Assembly: GCA_016124525.1 (NCBI GenBank)
Contig: WGNO01000055.1
Span: 16,240-80,239 of the forward strand
Length of the DNA stretch: 64,000 nucleotides
Source of the DNA: Nostoc sp. RI_552
GTDB lineage: Bacteria; Cyanobacteriota; Cyanobacteriia; Cyanobacteriales; Nostocaceae
Reading direction: 5' to 3'
The notes under the pieces were generated by a model, which was not told the DNA's origin, ran no database searches, and worked only from the letters and a program-made list of their open reading frames with translations. Positions within the stretch are counted from its first letter, which is position 1; each line of letters begins with the position of its first letter. The position numbers were made by a program, and so were the translations under genes. Below, one piece after another: positions 29,404-42,630 of this stretch.

Positions 29404-31404
29404 ATGCAAATTCCCCCCTTGCACCCAGACACAATTGAGGAAATTAAACAACGCGCTGATATTGTTGATGTTGTTTCTGAATACGTAGTTTTACGTAAGC
29501 GTGGTAAAGATTTTGTCGGTTTGTGTCCCTTCCACGATGAAAAAACTCCCAGTTTTACAGTCAGTCAGTCCAAGCAAATGTACTATTGCTTTGGCTGTCA
29601 AGCAGGGGGAAATGCCATTAAGTTTTTAATGGATTTGGGAAAACACTCTTTTGCAGAAGTAGTTTTAGATTTAGCACGACGTTACCAAGTACCCATACAA
29701 ACCCTCGCACCAGAACAGCGTCAAGAATTACAGCGTCAAATTTCCTTGCGGGAGCAGTTATATGAAGTTCTGGCTTCCGCTGAACATTTCTATCAACACG
29801 CTCTCAGACAAAGCCAAGGAAAAAAAGCATACCAATATTTGCAATGCGATCGCCAACTCAAGGAAGAAACAATTCAGCAGTTTCACCTAGGTTATGCACC
29901 TCCAGGATGGGAAACCCTGCATCGCTATCTCGTGGAAGATAAACATTACCCAGTGCAACTAGTGGAAAAAGCTGGATTGATTAAACCACGTAAGGAAGAA
30001 AGCGGTTATTACGACGTGTTTCGCGATCGCTTGATGATTCCCATTCGGGATGCTCAAGGCCGGGTAATTGCCTTTGGCGGTAGAACCTTATCCCAGGAGC
30101 AGCCCAAGTATTTAAACTCACCAGAAACCGAACTATTCACCAAAAGCAAAACATTATTTGCCCTTGATCAAGCCAAAGGTGGAATTGCTCAACTTGACCA
30201 AGCCATCGTCGTGGAAGGATATTTTGATGCCATTTCTCTCCATGCTGCGGGCATTACTAACGCCGTAGCATCCCTGGGAACCGCTCTAAGCATTGAACAA
30301 GTCAAGTTAGTCTTACGCTACACCGAATCTAAAGAATTGATACTCAACTTTGATGCTGACAAAGCCGGTCATATCGCCGCAGAAAGAGCCATTGGGGAAA
30401 TTGCCGATTTGGTATACAAAGGTGAAGCCAAGTTAAAAATTCTCAGTTTACCCAAAGGTAAAGATGCTGATGACTTTGTGAAAACCCATGGCTCATCCGA
30501 GTATAAGGTTTTAGCAAGTACAATAGCTCGGTTATCGGCACTACGTAAGTATAGATATAATGGAATAGATCAGCTGTCTTCGACTGAGCGTAAAGAACTT
30601 CTTGATAGCGCTCCACTTTGGATAGATTGGCAAATTCAGCAAATCATGAATAACCGCGACTTGAGACAAGCTACAGATTTTCAAGCAGTGTCTCAAGAGT
30701 TTGTAAAGATACTTAAAAAAATTGAAAATAAAGACACACGTGATTACTATATTTTCCACTGTGCTGAAATGTTAAGTTCAGGGGATGCCAGCCAGATACC
30801 GTTACGAGCAGAAAATCTATTAACTCAAATTACACCAACTACTGTTGGGTATTCTAAACCTTTAACAAGTAAGAAAAAATCGGTTAACACAACACCTGAG
30901 TCTTCATTCACAGGCGATCGCAGTCTTTTAGAATCAGCAGAAGCTTTACTGCTAAGAATTTACTTGCATTGTCCCGAACAACGTCAAAATATTTTAAACA
31001 CCTTAGAAGAACGAAACTTAGAATTTAGTCTTTCCCATCATCGATTATTGTGGCAAAATATTCTAGAATCAACAGCGGAGGAAGTAGACTTTATATCGAG
31101 TTTACAAGATAGATATTTAGAATCATCAGAAGAAATAGAATCAGTGTCCCATTTATTTCATCTCAACGAAAAATGGAAAAAAGAAATGCTGCGGACAACC
31201 CAAGTTGTTCAAGCCGCCATGGCCTGTATGGAGAGAGTGTTGAGAGAAAAGCGCTATCGGTACTTTTTAGAACTTTGGCAAAAAACTGATGCACAAGCGG
31301 AGCCTGAAAAATGGCAATCATATTATCAATCTTTCTACAACGAGAAAATGCAACTGCAAGAACTAGATCGCCAGCGACAATTTTCAATTACAGACTTGCT
31401 TTAA
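29404..31404 (+). CDS. dnaG: DNA primase
   Basis: DnaG makes RNA primers at replication forks. The 666-residue protein has the CHC2 zinc-binding domain (CPFHDEKTPSFTV and YYCFGCQAGGN), the catalytic core (DRLMIPIRDAQGRVIAFGGR), the TOPRIM motifs VVEGYFDAISL and LNFDADKAG, and a C-terminal helicase-interacting helical region (about 510-660). The length is usual for cyanobacteria. It is a stand-alone gene with a promoter region of about 130 bp shared with the divergent amidase. Confidence 0.96.
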   Translation: MQIPPLHPDTIEEIKQRADIVDVVSEYVVLRKRGKDFVGLCPFHDEKTPSFTVSQSKQMYYCFGCQAGGNAIKFLMDLGKHSFAEVVLDLARRYQVPIQTLAPEQRQELQRQISLREQLYEVLASAEHFYQHALRQSQGKKAYQYLQCDRQLKEETIQQFHLGYAPPGWETLHRYLVEDKHYPVQLVEKAGLIKPRKEESGYYDVFRDRLMIPIRDAQGRVIAFGGRTLSQEQPKYLNSPETELFTKSKTLFALDQAKGGIAQLDQAIVVEGYFDAISLHAAGITNAVASLGTALSIEQVKLVLRYTESKELILNFDADKAGHIAAERAIGEIADLVYKGEAKLKILSLPKGKDADDFVKTHGSSEYKVLASTIARLSALRKYRYNGIDQLSSTERKELLDSAPLWIDWQIQQIMNNRDLRQATDFQAVSQEFVKILKKIENKDTRDYYIFHCAEMLSSGDASQIPLRAENLLTQITPTTVGYSKPLTSKKKSVNTTPESSFTGDRSLLESAEALLLRIYLHCPEQRQNILNTLEERNLEFSLSHHRLLWQNILESTAEEVDFISSLQDRYLESSEEIESVSHLFHLNEKWKKEMLRTTQVVQAAMACMERVLREKRYRYFLELWQKTDAQAEPEKWQSYYQSFYNEKMQLQELDRQRQFSITDLL

Positions 31405-31527
31405 TATTTTTCCTCAATGATTACTAGTGATAGTTTAAATGAAAAATATAGATTGCCGAATTCTTAAATAAGTCGGTAATCTTCCAAAAAGATTAAAATA
31501 AAAACAACCCTGTATACCTTAGCTATC

Positions 31528-32103
31528 ATGAACCTAATTCGTGGTAAACGCTTCACCATAGATGAATATCACCGTCTGGCGGAACTCGGCTTCTTTACAG
31601 AGGATGACCGAGTAGAGCTAATAGAAGGAGAAATAGTCCAAATGGTCGCTAAAGGTACAGCACACTCTGTTTGTAATACCCGCTTGTATCGTGAGATATT
31701 GAATCTTGTTGGTGAACAGGCAACTATTAGAGGACAAGAACCAATTCTTATTTCTCATGAAAGCGAACCAGAACCAGATTTAGTCATTGTGGAAAATCGT
31801 TCTGATGACTATCTGCAAACTCATCCTCAGTCAGAGGATATATTTCTACTAATAGAAGTTGCTGATTCCTCATTAAAATATGACCAAGAAATAAAATTAC
31901 CGATTTATGCAAAAGCAGCTATTAGTAATTATTGGATATTTAATTTAGTAAATAATTATTTGGAATGCTACAGCAATCCTTATCAAGATTTACAAAACAA
32001 ATTTGGCTATCGCTGCAAATTAATTTTGTTACCTAACGAAACAGTTAGCCTACCCATTTTACCTGATTTAGTTTTAAATTTATCGAAAATATTTCCCAGA
32101 TAA
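31528..32103 (+). CDS. Uma2-family putative endonuclease (DUF820)
   Basis: The 191-residue protein has the PD-(D/E)xK-like core of Uma2 proteins: FTEDDRVELIEGEIVQM, EPEPDLVIVE with the acidic pair, FLLIEVADSSLKYDQEIKLPIYAKA, and YWIFNLVNNYLECY. This family is highly expanded in cyanobacteria; nuclease activity is predicted but mostly untested. The sequence appears intact and stands alone. Confidence 0.88.
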   Translation: MNLIRGKRFTIDEYHRLAELGFFTEDDRVELIEGEIVQMVAKGTAHSVCNTRLYREILNLVGEQATIRGQEPILISHESEPEPDLVIVENRSDDYLQTHPQSEDIFLLIEVADSSLKYDQEIKLPIYAKAAISNYWIFNLVNNYLECYSNPYQDLQNKFGYRCKLILLPNETVSLPILPDLVLNLSKIFPR

Positions 32104-32264
32104 ACCTTGAACTTAACAAACACACATCCACGTCCTCTCTAGAAATCTGGGAACCACCCAAACGTAAAGGCTGCAGGCCTTGTCTAGATGGTTCCGTTAT
32201 TGACCGTCCACCGGTGGAAAATATGGCTTTGAGGCCCATATTCAGTTGTAAGTTAATTTAGCCG

Positions 32265-33272
<1,008 letters not shown>

Positions 33273-33408
33273 TCACATACTGACGGTCTTTAATGATCTC
33301 ATACCACCGAGCCATCAAGTTTTAATTTTTGAAAACAGGACAACCAACAGAGGGGGAATATTACTCCTACTCCCACTTCTTTGTAAAAAAAATTAATAGC
33401 CTCTTTCC

Positions 33409-33939
33409 CTAGGGGCAAAACAAAGTTTCCCTTGTATCTCGCCCAGTCACTGGATTAGTACCTTGAGCAAGTTGACACAATTTCTTTTGCTCATCGGGGC
33501 GCAGGAGGACATCAGTAAAATCTGCGCCATCAATAATTGCACCATCAAACCGAGCGTTAGCAGCAAACGCACCTTCTAAAATCGCGTTTGTCAAATTAGC
33601 TTTGATGAGTCGGGCTGAATCCAAAGTGGCAAATGAGAGATCAGCACTTTCTAAATTTGCTGATTCTAAATTGGCTGCAAAAAAGCTGACACGGCGCAAA
33701 TTAGCATGGCTAAAGTTACTTTGGCGGAGATTAGCTTTGGTAAAACTAGAGTCTCTTAAATCACGCCCGCAAAAATCAGCTTCTGTCAAAATTTCTTTGT
33801 TATATTCTAGGGCTACAGCAGTGGGACCATACCCTAAAATTGCTGTAATGCCAAGTAATACCCAAAGCAATACACTGAGTATGCTGGCCCAAATTCGATT
33901 ACTGAATGTAGTATTCATCATATTGTTAACCAGTGGCAA
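33409..33939 (-). CDS. exported pentapeptide-repeat protein, thylakoid-lumen type
   Basis: The 176-residue protein has an N-terminal signal segment (WASILSVLLWVLLGITAILG) and about a dozen A(N/D)LxX repeats (TKANLRQSNFSHANLRRVSF and on), which form a right-handed quadrilateral beta-helix. The end, LCQLAQGTNPVTGRDTRETLFC, with two cysteines, is the tail seen in lumenal pentapeptide proteins such as the plant TL family. The start may be Met7 or Met8 rather than Met1. The specific role is unknown. Confidence 0.85.
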   Translation of the reverse strand: MPLVNNMMNTTFSNRIWASILSVLLWVLLGITAILGYGPTAVALEYNKEILTEADFCGRDLRDSSFTKANLRQSNFSHANLRRVSFFAANLESANLESADLSFATLDSARLIKANLTNAILEGAFAANARFDGAIIDGADFTDVLLRPDEQKKLCQLAQGTNPVTGRDTRETLFCP

Positions 33940-34149
33940 ATTCCCCTCCCTCTCATTATCTCGATATTGTTTCCCTGTTGTCTAAAAGTTATTCAAGTCA
34001 AAAATATTCTACCTAAATCAAAACCACGAAATACCAATGCAAAAATGGCGCATAATACCCCCTGGTCAATTTGGAGTAATAAAATTTACGTTCTTTATTT
34101 TAGCTATGGTATCAAAGATACTTAATAACCCGGCATTATACAAATTTTT

Positions 34150-34638
34150 ATGAAATCTCTCAATACTGGTCAACTAGGAGAAGATTTGGTAGCACAATGG
34201 TTACATTCAAAAGGCTGGACGATTTTGCATCGTCGCTTTTCCAGCCCTTGGGGAGAAATCGACATTATCGCCCAGCTGCATCAAAAACAGCTAGACGGTG
34301 AAAAAAAACTCTTGGTTAACCAATTACCCGCAGTAGCATTTGTCGAAGTGAAAACCCGTAGTCGAGGAAATTGGGATTTAGGGGGTAAAAGTGCCATCAC
34401 ACAACAAAAGCAGGCAAAAATTTGGCGGACGGCGAGAATATTTTTAGCTCAGTATCCTGAAAAAGCTGATTACCCATGTCGCTTTGATGTTGCTATTGTC
34501 TACTTTCAGCGAATATCAAAACAGCGCACTCAGCTGACATGGACTCCAGAACCTCTAGCTAGCTTATCAGCAGATGGATACCAATTTTATCTGCAAGAAT
34601 ATCTACCAGCAGCTTTTGACTCTTCAATTGAGGCCTGA
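34150..34638 (+). CDS. YraN-family (UPF0102) putative nuclease
   Basis: The 162-residue protein has the UPF0102 pattern: LGEDLVAQWLHSKGWTIL, WGEIDIIAQ with Glu and Asp, VAFVEVKTRSRG with the Glu-x-Lys of the PD-(D/E)xK fold, and the KQAKIWRTARIFL segment. A 15-residue insertion (QKQLDGEKKLLVNQLP) separates the two catalytic strands. The family is linked to the Holliday-junction-resolvase fold, with no settled function. It converges with the next gene, leaving 26 bp. Confidence 0.88.
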   Translation: MKSLNTGQLGEDLVAQWLHSKGWTILHRRFSSPWGEIDIIAQLHQKQLDGEKKLLVNQLPAVAFVEVKTRSRGNWDLGGKSAITQQKQAKIWRTARIFLAQYPEKADYPCRFDVAIVYFQRISKQRTQLTWTPEPLASLSADGYQFYLQEYLPAAFDSSIEA

Positions 34639-34664
34639 TGTTGGAGCGTTTAAAGGTAGCTAAA

Positions 34665-35054
34665 CTACGCAAGTGTTTCTGGACAGTAACCCAGCCCCCG
34701 AACGAATTGTTGCCGGAAGGTTTCAATCTCTTCTCTCTCCGGGCTACCATGGGAAACGATGGCTACTTGGTAGCGGCGCATGACCTCTACGGGGCATTGT
34801 CCTGCTTCTAAACTCCAAAGTGCCATTTGCACCCGCATCGGTGGCACATAGCCAATTCCTAATTCATTGAGAAAAGCGCGAAAGTCTCCATCCTCTTGGG
34901 GGGAAACTGGATCTTTGAGCTTTATCCTCACAACCCAGCCATCAATTTGATGAATTACGGTGACGAAAGAAATCGGCATGTGAGGTCTGGCGTGCAGATG
35001 TTGTACAATCCTCACAGTGAGACTCGCATTGGCCAGGTAATATAAATATTCCAT
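34665..35054 (-). CDS. conserved cyanobacterial-type hypothetical protein
   Basis: The 129-residue soluble protein has MPISFVTVIHQIDGWVVRIKL followed by an acidic segment, VPPMRVQMALWSLEAGQCPVEVMRRY, and SHGSPEREEIETFRQQFVRGLGYCPE. It shows the coherent composition and codon use of a real gene. I cannot name the family and assign no role. Its leader contains a long hairpin at 35122-35159. Confidence 0.65.
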   Translation of the reverse strand: MEYLYYLANASLTVRIVQHLHARPHMPISFVTVIHQIDGWVVRIKLKDPVSPQEDGDFRAFLNELGIGYVPPMRVQMALWSLEAGQCPVEVMRRYQVAIVSHGSPEREEIETFRQQFVRGLGYCPETLA

Positions 35055-35783
35055 AGTTTCTACTTGGGATTAACGCCCATCCTACATTTCTATCTTCGTA
35101 AATAGATCGCTGTTCCCGGTAGGGTAAAAGCCCCCGTTTTCTTATGGGGAGGTTTACCCAATTTTTATTCTTGAAGCTTTTTTGTATCTAAGTTCATTGT
35201 TAGTTGATACAATAGCAGTCCTCGCGAAAGCGTGATACGAGAGGTTTATTTTGTTAGCTCAAAGTCAGACTTGTTAATTAACATCACACAGTAGTACACC
35301 TGATCGGGCAAAAGATACTTCAGTAGGATGGAAATTTTAGCATTTTGCCCAACCACACAGCTTGTCTTTCACTGCTCTGCATGAGAAACTTGTCAATAAA
35401 ATTCACAGCATCTCAGTATTTTAACGGTAGCGTATCCGTAGGACTTATGATTTAAAAATATGACAGCACCCTAACTATAAAGTCACTAGCTGATCACAAA
35501 AGTAGCAAAGCTATCTTTTACTCAAAATTTCATAGTCTTGAGGAAAGTAGGTACAGCTTCCTCAAAGAGGAACCCAACATTTAGAGGACTTTGTTGACTT
35601 TGGCTTCGTTCTACCCAACTGACAATTTTCTCAACTCAACCCTATTGGTTGATAACTAAGTCGTTTTTTAATTAAGACTTAACTTTTAGCAAAAGTTTTT
35701 AATTACTTTTAACATTTAGCCCCTAAAAATTAATTTTTTAGAATCTAGAGACGCAAAATTTCGCGTCTCTATCTTAATATTTC
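35055..35783. other. 730-bp intergenic region with strong hairpins
   Basis: There is no convincing ORF. Structures seen are a long stem at 35122-35159, a palindrome TTGAGGAA/TTCCTCAA near 35538-35565, and a CCTC/GAGG hairpin near 35220-35245 preceded by TACAAT. It could harbour a small RNA gene. Yfr1 is known to lie beside trxA in some cyanobacteria, but its signature ACTCCTCACAC is not present here. Confidence 0.45.
35122..35168 (+). terminator. terminator-like long hairpin with T-run
   Basis: GGGTAAA pairs with TTTACCC outside and CCCC pairs with GGGG inside, giving a two-part stem with an AT loop. It is followed by AATTTTTATT on the + strand. No + strand gene ends nearby, so it may terminate a small RNA, or it may act as a leader structure of the minus-strand gene at 34665-35054. 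Confidence 0.45.
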
Positions 35784-36101
35784 TTAAATGAAATTTTTGA
35801 GACGTAGCACCAATTTTTCTGCTTCCATCACGCCCTCGATTCGCTCTACTGGGTGACCCTGCTTAAATAGTACCAAGGTTGGCAAGGCATTAATTTGGTA
35901 CTCAGTTGCTAGTCCGCTGTACTTTTCGGTGTCAATCTTGACAATACGCAAACGATTTTGCAGTTGGGCATTAACCTGCTCTAAAATTGGCACCATCATC
36001 TGACAAGGGCCACACCAATCAGCATAAAAATCTACCAAGACTGGTAGGTCAGAACCAGATAACATTTCTTCAAAACTGTTGAATTGTTTTTTTGTCGCCA
36101 T
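35784..36101 (-). CDS. thioredoxin, y-type-like
   Basis: The protein has 105 residues from MATKKQ at 36101; a three-codon upstream extension is possible. The redox motif is WCGPC in FYADWCGPCQMMVPIL, with the cis-Pro in ALPTLVLFK. The segment VKIDTEKYSGLATEYQINALPT resembles the y-type thioredoxins of plastids and cyanobacterial TrxQ rather than the m-type. Such thioredoxins mainly supply electrons to peroxidases. The type assignment is inference from memory of the family pattern. Confidence 0.9.
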   Translation of the reverse strand: MATKKQFNSFEEMLSGSDLPVLVDFYADWCGPCQMMVPILEQVNAQLQNRLRIVKIDTEKYSGLATEYQINALPTLVLFKQGHPVERIEGVMEAEKLVLRLKNFI

Positions 36102-36330
36102 GTGATACACACCAAATTTTTATTGATTGCTTTTAATGGTAATGTGTACCTCCAAGAATCGGCACATCATCATTTTGTTTTTATTGTTGCTAAATTTTGC
36201 ACTATTCCCAAAGGTATAGATGAAGGTATAGATGTCTGATTCAGGAAGGATATATATCTAAAATCTTTAACTTATAGGCACAAATCACCATAAGATCATT
36301 AGCGCGGTTATTTTAAAAACTGAGGAATAA

Positions 36331-37098
<768 letters not shown>

Positions 37099-37287
37099 CG
37101 ACTACTCCCTTCCCATTGTTAAATTACTTACATTCTTAATAACCAACCACAGAAGCCCAGAGGATACAGAGAAAAATATAAGTAATCTTTTGACGGGAAG
37201 GGAGTAGTTTAAAGTCTAGTAATTTTGTAATCACTAATTTTCCCATCCAGACTAAGATACAAGCACCTACACAAACTATACAACCAA

Positions 37288-37656
37288 TCAGAAGTGTTGA
37301 ATGTTAAGAAAAAGCTGATAAAAATAGCCCAAAACTTAACATGTTTTGGGCGAAGGATTAAAATACTTTAATTAGCAGTGATTATAAACTCATTTCCCAA
37401 GATTGTCAAAAATATCTTGAGGGAACTGCCTAAAAATGATTATCCAGTATTGATACGATACAAATATATGTGAGTTTGATAGATTATCTTATTTTACAGC
37501 TTTCATGTATTCCTGAACAATGGGGAAACACACTATTAGATAAAATTCGCTAAGTTCATTGGTTTGAGGATATGATGTTATGTTGACAATTTCACCCTTT
37601 GTAGACTTATTATAATCAACAATGTAAAGTTTTGTATCAACATTCAACGTTTCTGA
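37288..37656 (+). mobile_element. internally deleted IS4-type element, copy 2
   Basis: The left end TCAGAAGTGTTGAATGTTAA and the right end (reverse complement TCAGAAACGTTGAATGTTGA) are inverted repeats. The transposase N-terminus (VINSFPKIVKNILRELPKND) runs about 25 codons. It then joins a C-terminal remnant (CIPEQWGNTLLDKIR, then VHWFEDMMLC-like) after loss of nearly the whole reading frame. It belongs to the same family as 19683-20289 and cannot transpose itself. Confidence 0.75.
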
Positions 37657-37716
37657 ATGTTTACAAGTAAACCTTCTTAATTTTTTTCTCTTACATTTGA
37701 TGAAATTGAGATTGTT

Positions 37717-38280
37717 TTAAAACAGTCCTAACTCTATTTCCTGATTGTTATTATCAGTATTTTCTGATATGAGTGGTGGTAAATCTGATGGAGGTTCAAC
37801 AAGCAAAGGAGCATCTTCTTCAAATCTCAACTTTGAGCTTTTGATGTAATCTTCATGAATCTCAAAAGCAAACCAATTTCTTTGTAAGGTTTCTGCTACC
37901 CGACCTGTCATATTAGAACCTGCAAAAGGGTCTAATATGATATCACCTGGTTCTGTACACAGATTGATAATAAACTCTGGTAAAGCTTGAGGAAATCTTG
38001 CAGGGTGTGGTTTAAAAGCTTCTTCTTTGCATCGCCTTTGATAATAATCGTTAGAGGCAGTATTCGAAGCTGAAATAGTATTAACAGCTTGTATGGAATC
38101 TTCCCAAAACATTTCTTTTACGATTGTTGGCTGTCCTATCTCATCTTTATTTTCATCCTCGCGCCCGTCAATAATATTTGGTGGAATAGCTCCTCCTCTG
38201 TCATTGCCAAACTTGTGGGAAATATTATGTCCTGAAGGTCTTAATTTGGCTTCATAACCATTTTTCAATAAATTTTTCAT
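37717..38280 (-). CDS. DNA methyltransferase, C-terminal half (frameshift-separated)
   Basis: The 187 residues hold the AdoMet-binding motif [15 protein letters not shown], preceded by [14 protein letters not shown], and end in an acidic tail. The ATG overlaps the stop of the upstream half as ATGA. In a full-length enzyme the sequence would read on from KPYSAA into [20 protein letters not shown], so one missing base after SAA splits the gene. Motif IV precedes motif I, which is the beta-class order of N4-cytosine or N6-adenine methyltransferases. The target site is unknown and no restriction enzyme gene is adjacent. Confidence 0.8.
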   Translation of the reverse strand: MKNLLKNGYEAKLRPSGHNISHKFGNDRGGAIPPNIIDGREDENKDEIGQPTIVKEMFWEDSIQAVNTISASNTASNDYYQRRCKEEAFKPHPARFPQALPEFIINLCTEPGDIILDPFAGSNMTGRVAETLQRNWFAFEIHEDYIKSSKLRFEEDAPLLVEPPSDLPPLISENTDNNNQEIELGLF

Positions 38281-38840
38281 GCTGCACTGTAAGGCTTTAA
38301 AACCCTTCTGTTATTAGCCTTGGGATGGGGTGATTTTGATAGCCACCAAACTGTATTTACCGCATCCTTAACTCTTTCCCGACGGACAGTCACCCATTCA
38401 GCCGGAGTAGGCAGTTTAGCAGGATTATACCAATATAATTCTTGAGCTAAATAAAAGCCTAATCCACCTTTCTCTTTTAATTTGCACAGAGCAACTACCA
38501 ATTCAAAATGATAAAGAGAACGCACAGGCATTCCTTTAACCCAACTACCACCAATATCAATAACCAATGAGCCTGTTGGTTTAAGAATACGGTAAAATTG
38601 CGTGGCAAAGTCTTTAAACCATTCCACATATTCATCAGCGTCAACGTTTCCGTATTCTTTTTTACGTACCAATGCGAATGGTGGAGATGTGCAAATTAAA
38701 TCTACACTTTCATCAGGAACACCAGCCATTAGCTCTAGGCTGTTTCCCAGATAAGCAGCACCAAATTTTGTTTCGTAGTAGGGTTTACACTTAAGTCTCA
38801 TATTCAATAGTGGACAAGTCTTTAACGTTGATAGTGGCAT
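38277..38840 (-). CDS. DNA methyltransferase, N-terminal half
   Basis: The 187 residues contain the catalytic motif IV TSPPF at residues 51-55, the [12 protein letters not shown] lead-in, and [15 protein letters not shown]. The first dozen codons are read antisense through the duplicated fabG tail (38811-38850), so the true start may be Met14 (MRLKCKPYY). The C-terminus stops at the ATGA junction with the second half. Reinitiation could yield a split two-polypeptide enzyme, or the gene may be dead. It is carried on a 1.75-kb segment inserted beside fabG. Confidence 0.8.
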   Translation of the reverse strand: MPLSTLKTCPLLNMRLKCKPYYETKFGAAYLGNSLELMAGVPDESVDLICTSPPFALVRKKEYGNVDADEYVEWFKDFATQFYRILKPTGSLVIDIGGSWVKGMPVRSLYHFELVVALCKLKEKGGLGFYLAQELYWYNPAKLPTPAEWVTVRRERVKDAVNTVWWLSKSPHPKANNRRVLKPYSAA

Positions 38841-38850
38841 GGTGATGCAA
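38811..38850. repeat. direct repeat copy 2 (duplicated fabG 3' end)
   Basis: This copy of the fabG tail has three substitutions and encodes nothing in its own frame. It abuts the stop codon of the WecA/MraY-family gene. See copy 1 at 37059-37098. Confidence 0.9.
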
Positions 38851-39945
38851 TTAGGAATTATTAAAGGTTCTTTGCCAAACGGTAAAGCCCAATAGCAGAA
38901 TGATACTAATAGCAGTGGGAACTATCACCACCAAAGTCACACCTTGTATTCTCATTGCTAGTAAATTAAAAACTAAAGTAACTGACCAAAGAGTAAAGGC
39001 AGCACGGGGCTGAGAAAATCCCCAGGCCAATAAACGGTGATGTAGGTGGTCTTTACCTGGAGTACTGAGAGGGTTTTTTCCTGCTAATAACCTGCGTATA
39101 AACACTTGTGTAGTATCTACTACTGGCAACAGAAGAAATAATACTGTCGGTCCCAGAGCAAAGATCGTATTTTGTTGCAGGTTACCTAAAATACTGGTTG
39201 CAGCCAGCACATAACCAAAAAAGTATGCCCCCGCATCGCCCATGATAATCCGGGATGGGTGGAAGTTGTAACGCAGAAAGCTTAGTGCTGCACCCCCTAA
39301 AGCTGCCAGTACTAAAATAGCTGCTGCTCGATTGGGAAATTGGGCTGCAACCCCCAATAAACTCATAGCAGTAATAAAACTGACTCCCCCCGCTAATCCA
39401 TCCATGCCATCCATCAAATTGATGGCGTTAGTAATACCGACTACCCAAAGTACTGTCACCGTCATGGAAAGAAGCGAGTCAATAGGCGTGTGGAAACCAA
39501 CCTCGATGGTGATGCCGTTAGCATACAGCAACAATGCGGTAACAATCTGCGCCCATAAGCGGACAGAAGGCGGTAAACCAAACTGATCATCAATAAAACC
39601 AACCAGCACTAGGACTGAACCTCCTAGTAGGATAGTTAGCACCTGAGCCAATACATTTTGCAGAGCGATGGGTCGTAAGAGGGTAGCTAATACCATTGCG
39701 GCAATAACTCCTGCATAGATGGCTAAACCCCCTGCATTAGGCAAAGGTTCGCGGTTAAGTCGTCGAGCATTGGGTTGGTCAGCCCAACCCACCTGCAAGG
39801 CAAATTTGCGTACTGTTGGAATCAAACGCCACGTTACCAGCCAAGCCAAAACAAATGTGAATACCACTGCCAACCAGCCGGAGCCGCTAGGGTCGGCAAT
39901 GCCAAGGGATTTAAGAAAGTTGTATAAATTCATTCCCAAATTCAA
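38851..39945 (-). CDS. MraY/WecA-family polyprenyl-phosphate sugar-1-P transferase
   Basis: The 364-residue integral membrane protein has about ten helices. Family motifs are [33 protein letters not shown] (Asp-Asp), [28 protein letters not shown], and [17 protein letters not shown] (the HxHHR-type motif of WecA/TagO rather than MraY). It probably transfers GlcNAc-1-P or a similar sugar phosphate to undecaprenyl phosphate to start surface-polysaccharide synthesis. The GT26 enzyme at 1810-2568 could act later in such a pathway. Confidence 0.92.
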   Translation of the reverse strand: MNLGMNLYNFLKSLGIADPSGSGWLAVVFTFVLAWLVTWRLIPTVRKFALQVGWADQPNARRLNREPLPNAGGLAIYAGVIAAMVLATLLRPIALQNVLAQVLTILLGGSVLVLVGFIDDQFGLPPSVRLWAQIVTALLLYANGITIEVGFHTPIDSLLSMTVTVLWVVGITNAINLMDGMDGLAGGVSFITAMSLLGVAAQFPNRAAAILVLAALGGAALSFLRYNFHPSRIIMGDAGAYFFGYVLAATSILGNLQQNTIFALGPTVLFLLLPVVDTTQVFIRRLLAGKNPLSTPGKDHLHHRLLAWGFSQPRAAFTLWSVTLVFNLLAMRIQGVTLVVIVPTAISIILLLGFTVWQRTFNNS

Positions 39946-40033
39946 GCATTACTGCTAGTGTCCTATATGAGTATCAATTGTAATATTACCCAATTTTTTT
40001 TATTTGCATTTATTGTTTCAGCTATTTGGGTTA

Positions 40034-40060
40034 TTAGCACTCTGCCCTGGTGAGTGCTAA
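40034..40060. promoter_or_regulatory. CIRCE operator (HrcA site) upstream of groEL
   Basis: Perfect arms TTAGCACTC and GAGTGCTAA are separated by 9 bases and lie 33 bp before the groEL start. This is the textbook HrcA-binding element controlling chaperonin genes on heat shock. Confidence 0.95.
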
Positions 40061-40089
40061 ATTGTTTAATGGAAGCGCTAGAGAAATGA

Positions 40090-41754
<1,665 letters not shown>

Positions 41755-41791
41755 CCTCTGCTTACTCATGTAAATATTTTGATTTTGTATG

Positions 41792-41824
41792 CAGTTTGTC
41801 TGGTTACGGCAAACTGTTTTTTTT
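41792..41824 (+). terminator. intrinsic terminator of groEL
   Basis: CAGTTTG pairs with CAAACTG across an 11-nt loop and is followed by eight T residues, 37 bases after the stop. Confidence 0.9.
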
Positions 41825-41897
41825 ATCGAGCATCAAGGATATGATAATTTCTTGCATACTACAGAAAAAATATTACAGGGAGTTAATATTCTGATAT

Positions 41898-42590
41898 ATG
41901 AGAAATGGTGACCAAAATTTAGTTATTTTGACCATTTATATTATTGGCATTTCCTACGTCTTTAATCGTATGGTCGAATCTATTGACAATAAAGTTAAGT
42001 TTGAATTTAAAAAAGCAGTCGTAGAGGAACAACTCAAAACACAAAATCTTCAAGATGAAATTGGCATTTCTTTTAAATTTCAATCCTCATATCCCGTAGA
42101 CGATCTCAAATATTTATCGCTGAGTATTGAGAATAAATCTAAGGATATTGCCATATATGTTGACTGGGATAATAGCTCTTTAGTTGTCGAACATAGTAAG
42201 CAATCACGGCGAGTGATTCGCAAATCACCAGACTTAACCCGCGACTTAGCTGTACCACAAAGTCCTAGTTTGATTGCTCCCCAAAAAACCCTTTCGGAAA
42301 CCGTCACAGCAGAAGATGTTTTGGAGCGTGACCAAACAAGCGGAACCTACTCAGCTACAAAACCCATAATTAACATTAGTGGATTAAGTAAAGGACAAAA
42401 AAAGTTATATAACGATTTTATGAACGGAAGAAAGGAGTTGCAATTTTCACTACAGTTGGTGCTACGCATCTCTGAAGTACGTGTAGGTCTCGCTCCTGGT
42501 GTAAACATCCCCCCTATGTGCATCATCAATTGCCCCTTCACCATCAAGAAATTACCCTGGACTTATGCTCTGCCTTGGAATAAAAAGTAG
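41898..42590 (+). CDS. membrane-anchored hypothetical protein
   Basis: The 230-residue protein has one hydrophobic N-terminal segment (LVILTIYIIGISYVF, about 8-22), then a charged helix, and then a probably beta-rich soluble domain (FKFQSSYPVDDLKYLSLSIENKSKDIAIYVDWDNSSLVV). Such a pattern suggests an Ig-like or immunoglobulin-fold accessory domain, but I recognise no family. A Cys pair near the C-terminus (PMCIINCPF) could form a disulfide. It precedes rnpB on the same strand with a gap of about 40 bp. Confidence 0.65.
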   Translation: MRNGDQNLVILTIYIIGISYVFNRMVESIDNKVKFEFKKAVVEEQLKTQNLQDEIGISFKFQSSYPVDDLKYLSLSIENKSKDIAIYVDWDNSSLVVEHSKQSRRVIRKSPDLTRDLAVPQSPSLIAPQKTLSETVTAEDVLERDQTSGTYSATKPIINISGLSKGQKKLYNDFMNGRKELQFSLQLVLRISEVRVGLAPGVNIPPMCIINCPFTIKKLPWTYALPWNKK

Positions 42591-42630
42591 GTAATCCGAA
42601 CCAGACACATCATGCCATCCCAGATTACAC

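Noticed and set aside
35055..35783. Yfr1 small RNA beside thioredoxin
   Set aside because: The conserved ACTCCTCACAC core is not present on either strand of the interval.
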